A stretch of 64,000 nucleotides of DNA from Candidatus Methanomethylophilus alvi Mx1201. Lineage in GTDB: Archaea > Thermoplasmatota > Thermoplasmata > Methanomassiliicoccales > Methanomethylophilaceae. How positions within the stretch are numbered: the stretch's first letter is position 1; each line of letters opens with the position of its first letter. Location of the stretch: positions 618,692 through 682,691 of the forward strand of contig NC_020913.1 of NCBI RefSeq assembly GCF_000300255.2, written 5' to 3'. Under the pieces are notes generated by a model. That model worked only from the letters and a program-made list of their open reading frames with translations, did no database searches and was not told where the DNA came from. Shown in pieces: positions 54,457-63,885 of the stretch. A program made the position numbers and the translations under genes.

Positions 54457-54589
54457 GTCCTTCTTCCTTCATTCTCTGCAAAGACCCAGATGTCCGTGTG
54501 TCCATCCGTCGTCAACCTTCCTATGGGACTCGGACCTTGTACGCACATCTTTTTATATCGTATCCCGGCAATCGCATTACGGCGATCGT

Positions 54590-54847
54590 ATGGGATGCAA
54601 CAGATTCTGTCAGAGCTGTGCCATGCCGATGCCCGATGATTCGGTCCTCGGTACCGACAGGGACGGTTCGGTCAACTCCGATTACTGCAGGTATTGTTAC
54701 GATAAAGGCGAGTTTCTCCACGATGTGTCGATGGAGGAGTTCATAGACATGTGTTCCGAGTTCGGTGAACAGGCCGGTATGACCAACGAGCAGATGCGTG
54801 AACACTGTTCCAAGGTATTTCCGACGCTCAAAAGGTGGAAGAAGTAA
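54590..54847 (+). CDS. Putative zinc-ribbon protein
   Basis: An 85-residue protein that matches the 'putative zinc ribbon' family: FCQSCAMPM with a second pair YCRYCYDKG, followed by a helical tail (MEEFIDMCSEFGEQAGMTNE and MREHCSKVFPTLKRWKK). Four cysteines probably bind zinc. The function is unknown. A TATA-like TTTTATATCG precedes it at about 54552. Confidence 0.8.
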   Translation: MGCNRFCQSCAMPMPDDSVLGTDRDGSVNSDYCRYCYDKGEFLHDVSMEEFIDMCSEFGEQAGMTNEQMREHCSKVFPTLKRWKK

Positions 54848-55005
54848 CAGTATCGTTCGTCGTCGGTCGGTATCGTTCGTTTCCAACAAGTCCCCTTTCG
54901 CAGATACATGTACGGAACGCTGTCCACCACTCCGGAGGTCATCCAATATCTTTACAAAGTCCCGAAAATCCGTCCGCTGTGGATCGAGTACCCAATGTGC
55001 CAGCG

Positions 55006-55629
55006 TCATGCGGACGATGTGTTCTTTCCGGCAGGGCATTCCGTCAGCGTGGATCTGAACCTCTCCGAGGGGACGGCGGGTCTGGCCCATGCCTGTACGG
55101 ATTTCTCTCCCCAGTATCTCCCGGCGACAGGGATCCTGTCGGTGACCTCCATATGGAAGTATCTTCTCCCTCCGAGGTCGTAGCATACCCCGTTCCAGTC
55201 CACATGTGCGGCCGGGAACATATGCCCTTCCACCAGGACCGATACGACATCTATATCGAGGTTGGATGCGACGGATACATACAAGTCCGTCATGCAGTCG
55301 CAGTCTCCCTTCCCTTTATCCAGGACCGTCGCAGGGAGACCCCATAGGTCCTCCACCCCATAGAGGTCCTCGTCATTGGCATATTCCACGTTCTGTTGCA
55401 CCATGGCGAGGACCACGTTGGCGGCATAGGCGTCGTCCGCATATCCGGGAAGTTGGTCCGATATGCTGTCGGCGATACCCTTCATCACAGGGTCGTCCAC
55501 GGTGGAATAGAAGGGGAGGAACTCCAGGAATCTTTCCATCTGGCACTTGCGGTAATAGGGACTTTCCGAGAGTTCCGCCTCGGCGGAGTAGGTCTTGGAT
55601 CCATAGGACCATCTCAGGACTTTCTTCAT
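55006..55629 (-). CDS. Transglutaminase-like protein
   Basis: A 207-residue protein with a papain-like transglutaminase core: KGDCDCMTDLYVSVASNLDI with the nucleophile Cys, VEGHMFPAAHVDW with the His, and a following DLGG Asp. N-terminal region FLPFYSTVDDPVMKGIADSI resembles archaeal/bacterial peptidase-like transglutaminases. No signal peptide, so probably cytoplasmic; the reaction is unknown (peptide bond or isopeptide cleavage). It overlaps the helicase gene upstream by 4 bases, so it is cotranscribed with it. Confidence 0.7.
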   Translation of the reverse strand: MKKVLRWSYGSKTYSAEAELSESPYYRKCQMERFLEFLPFYSTVDDPVMKGIADSISDQLPGYADDAYAANVVLAMVQQNVEYANDEDLYGVEDLWGLPATVLDKGKGDCDCMTDLYVSVASNLDIDVVSVLVEGHMFPAAHVDWNGVCYDLGGRRYFHMEVTDRIPVAGRYWGEKSVQAWARPAVPSERFRSTLTECPAGKNTSSA

Positions 55630-57779
55630 ATCTTCTTCAGACCCCGGTCCTCGTCGTATCTGTATACGGTACTGCAGTTATCTTCGGATACGAGGTCTCC
55701 GATGAGCTCGTCCTTCCTGGATCCCCAGAAGGTCCTGTCGCATACGATCACCAATCTCCTTTTTGCCCGGGAGACGGCGGTGTTTATGACCTTCATCCCC
55801 ACCTCGGTCTTGGAACTGGTGAATCTGAGAGGCACTTCGCGGTTGATGTTGGCATTGTCCTGTACGCTAAGGATGACCGTGTCCCATTCCCTTCCCTGGG
55901 ATTTATGGACAGTCAATATGCGGGTGTCCTTGTACTGCGGCATCTTCTCCTTCAGTACCCTTATCTGTCTGCTGTAGGGTGTCAGTATGGCGAAGTCCTC
56001 CGGACAGTCCATTTTTATGAATGCATCGGCGGCATCGGCCTCCGGCGGATTCTCCCTCTCCTCCCTTTTGCCGCAGGTCACGTCTATACATATTATCTCG
56101 AGAGGCGTTCCCCCGGCCCCCTCGATCCCGTTCATGTAGACGTGTCTGTCCAATATTCCGGCCAGGTTCGGGCCGAAGCGATGGGATTCCGTCAGATCGC
56201 ATCTGACGGTCTCGGTGAAATGGGGGTCCGATACCTTCGAGAACGCCCTCTCTATTTCCTCCATGCCGTCTGTCAGTATGCTTTCGCAGAACAGGGCCGA
56301 CTGGGACCAAAGGAACGCATATTCCATCCTTCCGTGTCCGTCTATGAACCTTTGAAGGTCCTGGCTGTCGACCGCGCATACCGGCGGCAGCTGTTTATGG
56401 TCTCCGAGGAACGTGATCGGAACATGGTTAGCGAACAGGGTCATGGCGTTCATCACGTTGCAGTATCCGGCCTCGTCGACGAATATGTGGTCCGCCCCCA
56501 GTTCGGGTTTGTCCTTCCCGCATCCGTTCGGATGGAACCGCATCATATACATCTGGGGGGTGCACGCCACTATCCTGGCACATTCAAGGTCCTTCTCCGC
56601 CATCAGTGGCGACAGCCTTTCGATGTCCTCCTCTATCTCTTCGATCTTCGCGGACATCTCCTCTCTGGAACAGTCGTCATACTAAGGTATGCTGTTCTTG
56701 GGGCGGTCCCTCTGGTAGAGCCTCTGGGTGGCGGCCTCCAGCTGATGCTCGAAGTTCATGGATGTCAGGTCTCTCGCAAGGTCGCTGTAGAGGCTGTTCT
56801 CCTCCAATACCGCGTTTATCTCCGAGATCAGCTGGTCGATCTGATCGTCCATATCGCGTTTGGCCTTACGGTCCGCCGGCTGTTTCCTTTCCTTCGCCAG
56901 GACCTCGAGGGCACGGAAATGCGATGCTATGACGTCGAGTTCCCTCTCCTGGATGATCTCCTTGAGGAGTTTGATCTCCTTCCTCCTCTTGGATATCAGC
57001 ATGGATATGCTCTGTCCCTCGCACAGGTACGGGTAGTCCTCGACGAACTGTTCGGTGGCCGTACCTATGCGAGCTATGTCTTTCGCCGGGTCCACCATGC
57101 GCCTGAATCCTTCGTCGGACCCTATGACGCCCAGAACGCCTCTCAAGACCTGTTCGACGGAGTTGTTCGTGGGGGCTATGATCGCCACCCTCTTCCCTCT
57201 GCGCATATAGGCCATGATCGCGGTCGCCAGGACCATCTGGGTCTTTCCTGTGCCCGGTGCTCCCCATACATAGGACAGCTTCGAGTTGAGGATGGTCCTC
57301 ACCGCATTCCTCTGCTGGTCGCTGGGTGAGAATTTCGCAGGGAAGACGATATCCTCCTCCGGGAAACATGGGCATATGTCGGGGTAACCTATCATGGCCC
57401 CGTGTTCGTCATAATAGTCGCGGGCGTTCTTGATCAGGAAACTGAGGTCGAACTCCACGGTCATCTCCGGATGTTCCGCGGCGATCATGCCGATGATCCC
57501 CGGGTTGTCTATGGTGGCACCGAGGGTCTTGGTGTTGCGGTCGTAGAACGAGTACGACACGACGTCCTTGTCCAGGACGAGGAAGTCCCCCACATACAGA
57601 TATGCGCCGAGGGTGTCGTCTATATTCTCCTCCAGGGAGAGCAGGATGCTGTTCTTCCCTACGAGTTCGTAGGATTCGACCCTTACGGCGACGTTGGCCG
57701 GTCCGCGGCCTTCCTCGTCGTAGTCGAGGAGGTCCTTCGCAGACCTCATGAACACTTCCCTGATCTCCTCCGGCTTCAT
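55626..57779 (-). CDS. SF1 helicase with in-frame amber (putative Pyl) codon
   Basis: Two frames in one register, separated only by TAG at 56684-56682. Read through they give 717 residues with amber at position 366. Upstream: a helicase N-terminus and Walker A VWGAPGTGKTQMVLATAIM (about 172) with motif Ia IIAPTNNSVEQVL. Downstream: Walker B FVDEAGYCNVMNAM (about 431), GDHKQLPPVCAVD, VHKSQGREWDTVILSVQD and NTAVSRAKRRLVIV. Neither half could be a helicase alone, so the TAG must be decoded for function, or the gene is dead; the downstream frame shows no other decay. Upf1-like SF1 family; cellular role unknown. Confidence 0.8.
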
Positions 57780-57908
57780 ACGTAATCCTGTCCCCTACGG
57801 GTGCTGGATGCTTTACGACGATATATTTGGTACGATGTTATTTCCGATCCCGGAACATACATTTGATAGGGATGGATCCCTTAGTGTCTTCAAAAAGGGG
57901 TCAGGGCT

Positions 57909-58598
57909 TTGTCGGATGTTTCGAGTGCGGAGGTCTGCGTCGACGGGAAGATCATCGAACTGTATGCTGCCGAAGGGGCCGGATGTCCTTTGGTCGTATA
58001 TCATGCGGTACGGGGGGAGGGCGGTATCCTGTGGCAGGCATGCATGGATGCGGGGTGCCCCGCATTCTCCCTTGCGGTCGTCAACGGCGTCGACTGGGAC
58101 AGCGATATGACGCCGTGGCCGGTCCCTCCTGTCATGGGGGAGGGGAGACCGTTCCCCGGACGGGCCGACGACTACATACCCATACTCACGGAGGCCATCC
58201 TTCCGGCGATACGCGGTTCCATTCCCTGCGATCCCGGGGAGACCGTTCTGGCAGGGTACTCCCTGGCCGGGCTTTTCTCATTGTATGCCCTGTACCGGAC
58301 CGATGCGTTCTCCAAAGCTGTTTCGGCATCCGGGTCGCTGTGGTATCCCGGATTCACGGATTTCGTAAAGACCCACAGCATGTCCGATGCCGTGAAAGCG
58401 GTGTATCTGTCCGTGGGGGACAGGGAGTGCCGTACGAAGAACGAGGTCCTGTCCAAGGTGGAGGATGCCACCGCGGAGACGGAGGCGGTCATCCGCTCCG
58501 AAGGGGTCGAGACGTTGTTCGAATTAAACCCGGGTAACCATTTCAAAGATGCCGCCTTGCGTACGGCCAAAGGCATAAAATGGGTACTGGAGAAGTGA
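57909..58598 (+). CDS. Alpha/beta-hydrolase esterase (EsteraseD/IroE-like)
   Basis: A 229-residue alpha/beta hydrolase. Nucleophile elbow GYSLAGLFSLYA with Ser, oxyanion-side ASGSLWYPGF, LSVGDRECRTKN (acid region), and NPGNHFKDAA with the catalytic His, matching the putative-esterase family that includes enterochelin esterases. Hydrolyses an ester of unknown nature; the nearby iron uptake operon makes a siderophore-type substrate conceivable. TTG start at 57909. Confidence 0.7.
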   Translation: MSDVSSAEVCVDGKIIELYAAEGAGCPLVVYHAVRGEGGILWQACMDAGCPAFSLAVVNGVDWDSDMTPWPVPPVMGEGRPFPGRADDYIPILTEAILPAIRGSIPCDPGETVLAGYSLAGLFSLYALYRTDAFSKAVSASGSLWYPGFTDFVKTHSMSDAVKAVYLSVGDRECRTKNEVLSKVEDATAETEAVIRSEGVETLFELNPGNHFKDAALRTAKGIKWVLEK

Positions 58599-58706
58599 TC
58601 CGGTTCATAGTCGCCGTCCGGATCACACGCGGTCGGAGAAGGGGGTTGTGTGGAAAGGCCCCCTTTCGGGGGCCGGTAGACAAATGGGTTTGCTATGGTC
58701 CGGGAC

Positions 58707-59366
58707 TCAGGGTCTTTTTTCGGATCCGAGTCTCCTGTTCGTTTCGTCCAGAGCGGCCTGTTTGGCTTTGTTGTCCTCATCCTCGAACACAGGGGCGGGG
58801 ATGTTGGACTTGTGTTTCTTCACGTAGATGATCGAGACCGCTACGAGGGCGATTCCTATGATGAACATGGCCAGGATCAGATAGTATACTTCGAAGATGA
58901 TGCCTATGGGGAGGGATATGAATATCCCGAAGAATGCGATCATTATGCTGAATATGAGGAGTGCCTGACCGCCGGAATCGTCGAAGTTCTTGTAGACGCT
59001 AACATCCGATTCGGTGAATATGCCCAGCGAAGGGTATTGTCTTGCGCGCTCCATGTCCGCCTTGGCGTTTCTCTTGTCGAGGACGGCATCCATGTACCAT
59101 ACGTCGGAGTATTCGGAACTCATCTGCATGGCCTTGGACAGAAGCACCCGGGCTCCGTTGGCATCCTTGTCGTACATGGAGTACTTGGCGAGTTTGAGGG
59201 TGTTTACTATCTCGGGTGTGCGATCCATCTTCACGTTGACGTTTCCGACTACCGCCTTGTCGTTGATGATCTGACGTCCGCAATATGTGCAGAACCCGGA
59301 CACCAACGTGTCCTCCATCTTGACGACCCCTCCGCAATGGGGGCAGGTGCATGCGATCAGTGCCAT
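58707..59366 (-). CDS. Zinc-ribbon, TPR-like membrane protein
   Basis: A 219-residue protein. N-terminal zinc ribbon CTCPHCGG...CTYCGRQI (two CxxC pairs), a helical repeat-like segment (NTLKLAKYSMYDKDANGARV), two or three transmembrane helices near residues 130-185 (LLIFSIMIAFFGIFISLPIG, then YLILAMFIIGIALVAVSIIYV), and a charged tail. The function is unknown. It is divergent from the iron transporter operon. Confidence 0.65.
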   Translation of the reverse strand: MALIACTCPHCGGVVKMEDTLVSGFCTYCGRQIINDKAVVGNVNVKMDRTPEIVNTLKLAKYSMYDKDANGARVLLSKAMQMSSEYSDVWYMDAVLDKRNAKADMERARQYPSLGIFTESDVSVYKNFDDSGGQALLIFSIMIAFFGIFISLPIGIIFEVYYLILAMFIIGIALVAVSIIYVKKHKSNIPAPVFEDEDNKAKQAALDETNRRLGSEKRP

Positions 59367-59520
59367 ATTTTCATCGCCTGAGGCGGCGGCCGCAAGGGGT
59401 GGTCTCCGCCTGTAGGGTGGATGTCCACGTCGTTCAAGTACTTATTCCATGGAATCGGAGTCTTTCTTCGACGGGATGCGTTCCAAGATCCAAGGAAGTA
59501 TGGTCCTGCTCGCCATCCTA

Positions 59521-59538
59521 TAGGTCATTTCGGACCTA
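59521..59538 (+). promoter_or_regulatory. Dyad upstream of the iron transporter operon
   Basis: TAGGTC-ATTTCG-GACCTA, in the 291-base divergent gap and about 120 bases before the substrate-binding-protein start. The size and the TAGG/CCTA ends recall DtxR/IdeR-type metal-repressor sites, though the fit is loose. The rest of the gap is AT-rich with several TATA-like stretches and no gene. Confidence 0.35.
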
Positions 59539-59628
59539 GGTATCATCTATTTTATGAGAATATGTATTTAATATTATTATAATGGAATAAAAGCATATTG
59601 GGTGTTACTAATAAAATAAATGGTGATA

Positions 59629-59638
59629 CTTATATATC
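59629..59638 (+). promoter_or_regulatory. TATA box of iron ABC operon, near-leaderless
   Basis: ACTTATATAT at 59629-59638 is centred about 25 bases before the ATG at 59658, the usual TATA-to-start distance, so the first gene is probably transcribed with little or no leader. Confidence 0.55.
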
Positions 59639-59657
59639 CGGACAAGAATCATCGTCT

Positions 59658-60941
59658 ATGGTTGACAAGAAAGTCATTGCAATCGCGGCCGTCGCGATCC
59701 TCGCGATCGCCGGCGTCTCCGCATTCATGGTCGTCGGTAACAATGACGACGGGCCCAAAGCCGATACGGACTTTGCAGGGAAGAATCTGGAAGTGGTGGA
59801 CAATCTCGATGGAGGCATCGTCGCAGTGGGACAGGATTCCTTCAGATGGATGACCTATTTCGGTCTGGCGGGCAAATGTGTCATGGTGGACCAGAATGAC
59901 ATGACGAACTACCTCGGGAAATCATTCATGTACACGGGCCGTGCTCTCGTCGACATCGAAGGCGGGAACAGTGCCAAATTGAGCAATGAGGATGCCGCAC
60001 GTGCATACTTCACCCACACCAATTGCGGAATAACCGATGAGGATGTGAACACCATCCTCAATCTCAAGCCCTCCGTGATGGTCATCCCGGCCGGTTTCTA
60101 TGACGATTATCCGACCCAGATGGCGGCCATAGAGAAGGCAGGAATCAACACCCTCGCCATCGGTTACATCTACACCTTCCTCGAGAAGGACACTTTTAAG
60201 ATCACCTCCGACCTGGAGAAACAGATCGACATCATCTCCATCGTACTGAAGCAGGGGGAGAGGGGAGAGGAGCTCAAGAATGCGTTCGAATACCTCGTGA
60301 ACGACCTGAAGGGGCTGTCTTCCAAGATAACGGACAAGAGGACCGGGTACGTCGGAGCGCTGGCATACAACGGTGCCCACGGCCTCGACTCGTCCATACC
60401 CTACTACATGCCCATGGAGCTTGCAGGAGTGGAGAACATCCTCTCCGATGCGATGGATTACGAAGGTTCCGGGGTCAAGACCTATTCCGCCTCGAACATC
60501 GCCAAGGGCATGAAGGAAGATACAATCCTCTTCGTCGACGCTTCCGGATACTACCAGAACGGGAGCAGCAACGACTCCATGGGGGTAGCCAAACTGTTCC
60601 AGGGGCACGACGCACACATCGTGGCCGATTACATCTGGACCGGTATGAACTACGACACCATCTTCGTCGACGCATACCAGATAATGAGATATGCGTACGG
60701 GGATTCCGTCCTCACCGAGACCCAGTTCGAAGAGAAGGTGAACAAGGTCTACGACCTCTTCTACAAGACCCATCTCAGCAACAGGAATATATCGGAATTC
60801 AAGTCGTACACCGTACCTCTGCCTTCGGAAGGGACCACGATATTCGAGGACATGAGTAAGTTCCACGAGGTCGCCAGGGGCAATCCGATCTACGGGGACG
60901 TCAGCATAGGCTCCGACGGAAAACTATCTTTAGTGGCCTGA
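59658..60941 (+). CDS. Iron/cobalamin ABC transporter, substrate-binding protein
   Basis: A 427-residue extracellular binding protein. The N-terminus is KKVIAIAAVAILAIAGVSAF, a single hydrophobic segment that is a signal anchor, followed by a Ser/Asp-rich linker and a two-lobed class III (FecB/BtuF-like) binding domain (LEVVDNLDGGIVAVGQDSFR, PSVMVIPAGFYDDYPTQMA, GYIYTFLEKDTFKI). It captures iron chelate or a corrinoid outside the membrane for the permease downstream. I use the ATG at 59658 rather than a weaker upstream start, because it directly precedes the hydrophobic segment and fits the TATA box. A 9-bp-stem hairpin follows the gene. Confidence 0.85.
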   Translation: MVDKKVIAIAAVAILAIAGVSAFMVVGNNDDGPKADTDFAGKNLEVVDNLDGGIVAVGQDSFRWMTYFGLAGKCVMVDQNDMTNYLGKSFMYTGRALVDIEGGNSAKLSNEDAARAYFTHTNCGITDEDVNTILNLKPSVMVIPAGFYDDYPTQMAAIEKAGINTLAIGYIYTFLEKDTFKITSDLEKQIDIISIVLKQGERGEELKNAFEYLVNDLKGLSSKITDKRTGYVGALAYNGAHGLDSSIPYYMPMELAGVENILSDAMDYEGSGVKTYSASNIAKGMKEDTILFVDASGYYQNGSSNDSMGVAKLFQGHDAHIVADYIWTGMNYDTIFVDAYQIMRYAYGDSVLTETQFEEKVNKVYDLFYKTHLSNRNISEFKSYTVPLPSEGTTIFEDMSKFHEVARGNPIYGDVSIGSDGKLSLVA

Positions 60942-60961
60942 GGTCACCTTACAAACACTCC

Positions 60962-60985
60962 GACCCCCTCGGCAGCGAGGGGGTC
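60962..60985 (+). terminator. Hairpin between binding-protein and permease genes
   Basis: GACCCCCTC (60962-60970) loop GGCAGC GAGGGGGTC (60977-60985), a perfect 9-bp stem 21 bases after the binding-protein stop. It could stabilise the upstream mRNA or limit read-through, so that more binding protein than permease is made. Confidence 0.5.
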
Positions 60986-60995
60986 CCCACACACA

Positions 60996-62120
60996 GTGAT
61001 GCACATGGCCGGACACGGGATCGAGGAATTCAAAAGGCATTCTCATCGGAAACTGTACATAATCGCAGCGATGGCCATCCTGACCGTGTTCTTCGCGGTA
61101 GTGACCCTGCAGATAGATCTGGGACATATCGATTACAGGGAACTTCTCCACATCATATTCAATAAGAACGACCCCTCCAACAATCCCGTGAACGAGATCC
61201 TGGTCTGGGATCTCGGCATACCGCGCATATTGTCATGCATATTGGCCGGGTTCGCCCTGGGTATCGCGGGGGCCGTCATGCAATGCGTTCTGAAGAACCC
61301 CCTGGGTTCCCCGTATACGCTGGGTATATCCAATGCGGCCGCCTTCGGGGCGTCCATAGGGATAGTGGTCCTGGGCGGGGGGATAATCTCCGGACAGAGC
61401 CAGGCCACCATATCCATAAACAACCCGTATATCGTGACGATCAGCGCGTTCGCATGGGCCATGATCGCGACGGGCATCATCATACTGTTGGTCAAGGTGA
61501 CGAAGGTGAGTCCCGAGACCATGGTCCTGGCGGGAGTGGCGCTGAGCTCCATCTTCTCCGCCGGCATCAGCATGCTGCAGTACATGTTCAACGAATATGC
61601 GCTGTCAACCATCGTCTTCTGGCAGTTCGGTTCCATGGGGAAGGCCGGATGGAACGAGCTGACACTCATCGCCGTAGTGTCGTTGGTGGCCATCGTCTAT
61701 TTCCTGTACAGCCGTATGGACTACAATGCGCTGGATGCCGGGGACGAGGTGGCGTCTTCCCTGGGGGTCAAGGTGAACGGTCTCAGGCTGACCACTCTGT
61801 TCATGTCGGCCCTCCTGACGGCGGTCGTCGTCTCATTCATGGGGATAGTGGCCTTCATCGGGCTTCTCGGACCGCATATCGTACGCAGGTTCGTAGGGAA
61901 CGACCATCGTTATCTGCTTCCAGGCTCCATGTTCGTAGGTGCGATCATACTCCTCGTCTCGGATTGCATAGGGCAGACCGCGATGGATTTCACGTTGCCG
62001 GTGGGTATCATAACCTCCTTCCTCGGCGGCCCCCTGTTCCTGTATCTTCTAGTCATGGGATACCGTAAGAAGAAAGGAAGGATATCGGAATTCATAAAGT
62101 CCAGGAGGGGAGGGGAGTGA
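60996..62120 (+). CDS. FecCD/BtuC-family ABC transporter permease
   Basis: A 374-residue permease of the iron-chelate/vitamin B12 type with about ten transmembrane helices. Landmarks: LGIPRILSCILAGFALGIAG, MQCVLKNPLGSPYTLGISN, the coupling region TVVSFMGIVAFIG-like helix followed by GLLGPHIVRRFVGNDHRYLLP. Forms the membrane channel with the ATPase encoded next. The first ATG is at 60999 and an in-frame GTG is at 60996; which one is used is not resolved. The stop overlaps the ATPase start by four bases. Confidence 0.92.
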   Translation: MMHMAGHGIEEFKRHSHRKLYIIAAMAILTVFFAVVTLQIDLGHIDYRELLHIIFNKNDPSNNPVNEILVWDLGIPRILSCILAGFALGIAGAVMQCVLKNPLGSPYTLGISNAAAFGASIGIVVLGGGIISGQSQATISINNPYIVTISAFAWAMIATGIIILLVKVTKVSPETMVLAGVALSSIFSAGISMLQYMFNEYALSTIVFWQFGSMGKAGWNELTLIAVVSLVAIVYFLYSRMDYNALDAGDEVASSLGVKVNGLRLTTLFMSALLTAVVVSFMGIVAFIGLLGPHIVRRFVGNDHRYLLPGSMFVGAIILLVSDCIGQTAMDFTLPVGIITSFLGGPLFLYLLVMGYRKKKGRISEFIKSRRGGE

Positions 62121-62932
62121 CGGTTCTCGAAGTGGAGGATCTGCATTTCTCATACGAGTCGAAGGAGGTCTTGAAAGGGGTCTCGCTGAGAGCGGAGAAG
62201 AACGAGATCGTATCCATACTGGGACCGAACGGGGTGGGGAAGACCACCCTCCTCCGTTGCATATGCAACATGCACAGGCCGGATTCCGGCACCGTCAGGG
62301 TGTGCGGGAGCGATCTGTCGGCGATACCGTCCAAGGAGATGGCCAAACTGGTCGGATACGTCCCCCAGAAGGCCGATGTGACGCGCACCACGGTTTTCGA
62401 TTCCGTCCTCATAGGAAGGCGTCCGCACATGGGGATGGCGTTCTCCGACCGCGACCTGGAGATCGCATGGAACGTGATAGAGTCCCTGGGCCTCGGGGAC
62501 AAGTCCCTGGATTTCGTCGACGAGATCAGCGGAGGGGAATTCCAGAAGGTGCAGATCGCCAGGGCCATAGCACAGGAGCCGGAGCTTCTCGTCCTGGACG
62601 AGCCGTCCAACAATCTGGACATAGCCAACCAGCACATAACCATGAGGATGATCGAACATGTGGTCCGGGAGCACGGCCTCTGTACGGTCATGACCATGCA
62701 CGACATCAATCTGGCAGCATACTATTCGGACAAATTCGTGTTCGTGAAGGATGGAATGATCGCCGCCTTCGGAGGCCGCGAGGTCATAACCCCTGAGATC
62801 ATCAGGGAGGTGTACGGCATAGAGGCCGACGTGATCGACCATGGCGGGCAGACCGTCGTGATCCCGTGCAGGGAGCAGCCGCAGTACGACGACATCGTCG
62901 GGGCAGGGGTAGGCGGACACCGCAGGAAGTGA
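62117..62932 (+). CDS. ABC transporter ATP-binding protein (FecE/BtuD type)
   Basis: A 271-residue ATPase that powers the iron/corrinoid permease. Walker A GPNGVGKTTLL (near 37-47), Q-loop YVPQKADVTRTTVFD, signature ISGGEFQKVQIARAI, Walker B PELLVLDEPSNNLDI, H-loop MTMHDINLAA. The translational overlap with the permease (GTGA) and the 5-base gap to the methyltransferase make one operon of four genes. Confidence 0.95.
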   Translation: MTVLEVEDLHFSYESKEVLKGVSLRAEKNEIVSILGPNGVGKTTLLRCICNMHRPDSGTVRVCGSDLSAIPSKEMAKLVGYVPQKADVTRTTVFDSVLIGRRPHMGMAFSDRDLEIAWNVIESLGLGDKSLDFVDEISGGEFQKVQIARAIAQEPELLVLDEPSNNLDIANQHITMRMIEHVVREHGLCTVMTMHDINLAAYYSDKFVFVKDGMIAAFGGREVITPEIIREVYGIEADVIDHGGQTVVIPCREQPQYDDIVGAGVGGHRRK

Positions 62933-62937
62933 TTCTC

Positions 62938-63726
62938 GTGTCAGACATACATCCGTTCACAGGGGAGAAGACCAGTTACGAAAAGACCCTGAAATTCTGG
63001 GACGATTACTCCGACCAGTATTCCGGCATGCAGCAGGGGGACATCCCGGTACGCATAGTGGACCGCCTTATGGAACTGGGTATGTTGGAAGGAGGCGACG
63101 ACGTCCTGGAGATCGGGTCCGGACCCGGCACATATTCGCTGGTGATGTCTCCGCACGTACGCACCCTTACCTGCATGGATACGTCTCCGCGCATGCTCTC
63201 CCGCCTGTCCGCAGAGGCGTCTGTCCGCGGGATGGATAACATAACATGCGTCCTGAACGATTGGAATTCATATGTGCCAGACATGGGATTCGATGCGTGT
63301 ATCGCCACCTTGTGTCCCGGCAGCGGGAGTCCGGAGTCCATCTTGCGCATGGAGGCTTCCGCCCGCAGGTCGTGTATCCTCGTATCTTGGGTCGTAAACC
63401 ACGGCGACGATCTGAATTCGGAGATCTGGAAGAGGCTGGGCAAGGATTACGGTTACGGCTTCCGCAGATCGACCGAGGTCCAGGACCGTCTGAAGGAGAG
63501 CGGACGCGATCCGCATGTGGAGTTCTTCAAGACCTGCATATAGGCGGATATCCCGCTTTCCGAACTGATAGCCAAGGAGGAATCGGCGTTCCGTGCCCAC
63601 GGGGTGGAGGCCGACATCGCAGGCATAGTGAAGGACATCCTCGGGCCGGAACTAGACGGAGAAGTGCTTCATTATTCCGCAGAGAACGAGATGAAGCTCA
63701 TATGCTGGAATCCGAAAAGGGCATGA
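62938..63726 (+). CDS. SAM methyltransferase with in-frame amber (putative Pyl) codon
   Basis: A class I methyltransferase of 262 residues if TAG at 63541-63543 (codon 202) is read. Motif I VLEIGSGPGTYSLVM, acidic MDTSPRML, LNDWNSYVPDMGFDACIATL. The sequence after the amber (ADIPLSELIAKEESAFRAHG, then EVLHYSAENEMKLICWNPKR) is open for 60 codons and has the composition and closing beta-strand of a methyltransferase C-terminus, ending at TGA 63724-63726. The GTG start is 5 bases after the ABC ATPase stop with AGGAAGTGA upstream, so it belongs to the iron/corrinoid operon. Its substrate is unknown; a chelator- or corrinoid-related role is a guess. Confidence 0.75.
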
Positions 63727-63885
63727 TCGTCGGACTCCGTCATGATCGACATTGTGCCAGATGTCAGAAGGAGGATGTCGGGTCCCGGTTCGATTCCCAG
63801 CCGTCTCGAAGACGGGTCCGCAGAAGGTGCGGTATACTCCGATGTTCCAGATGTAGCCCGGATGTCCCGTTTCTGTCCGGACGAT

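Noticed and set aside
55206..57329. Long open frame (707 codons) on the plus strand opposite the helicase
   Set aside because: It is the antisense shadow of a GC-rich gene: no domain, biased Arg/Gly/Pro/His composition, and the minus strand has clear helicase motifs.
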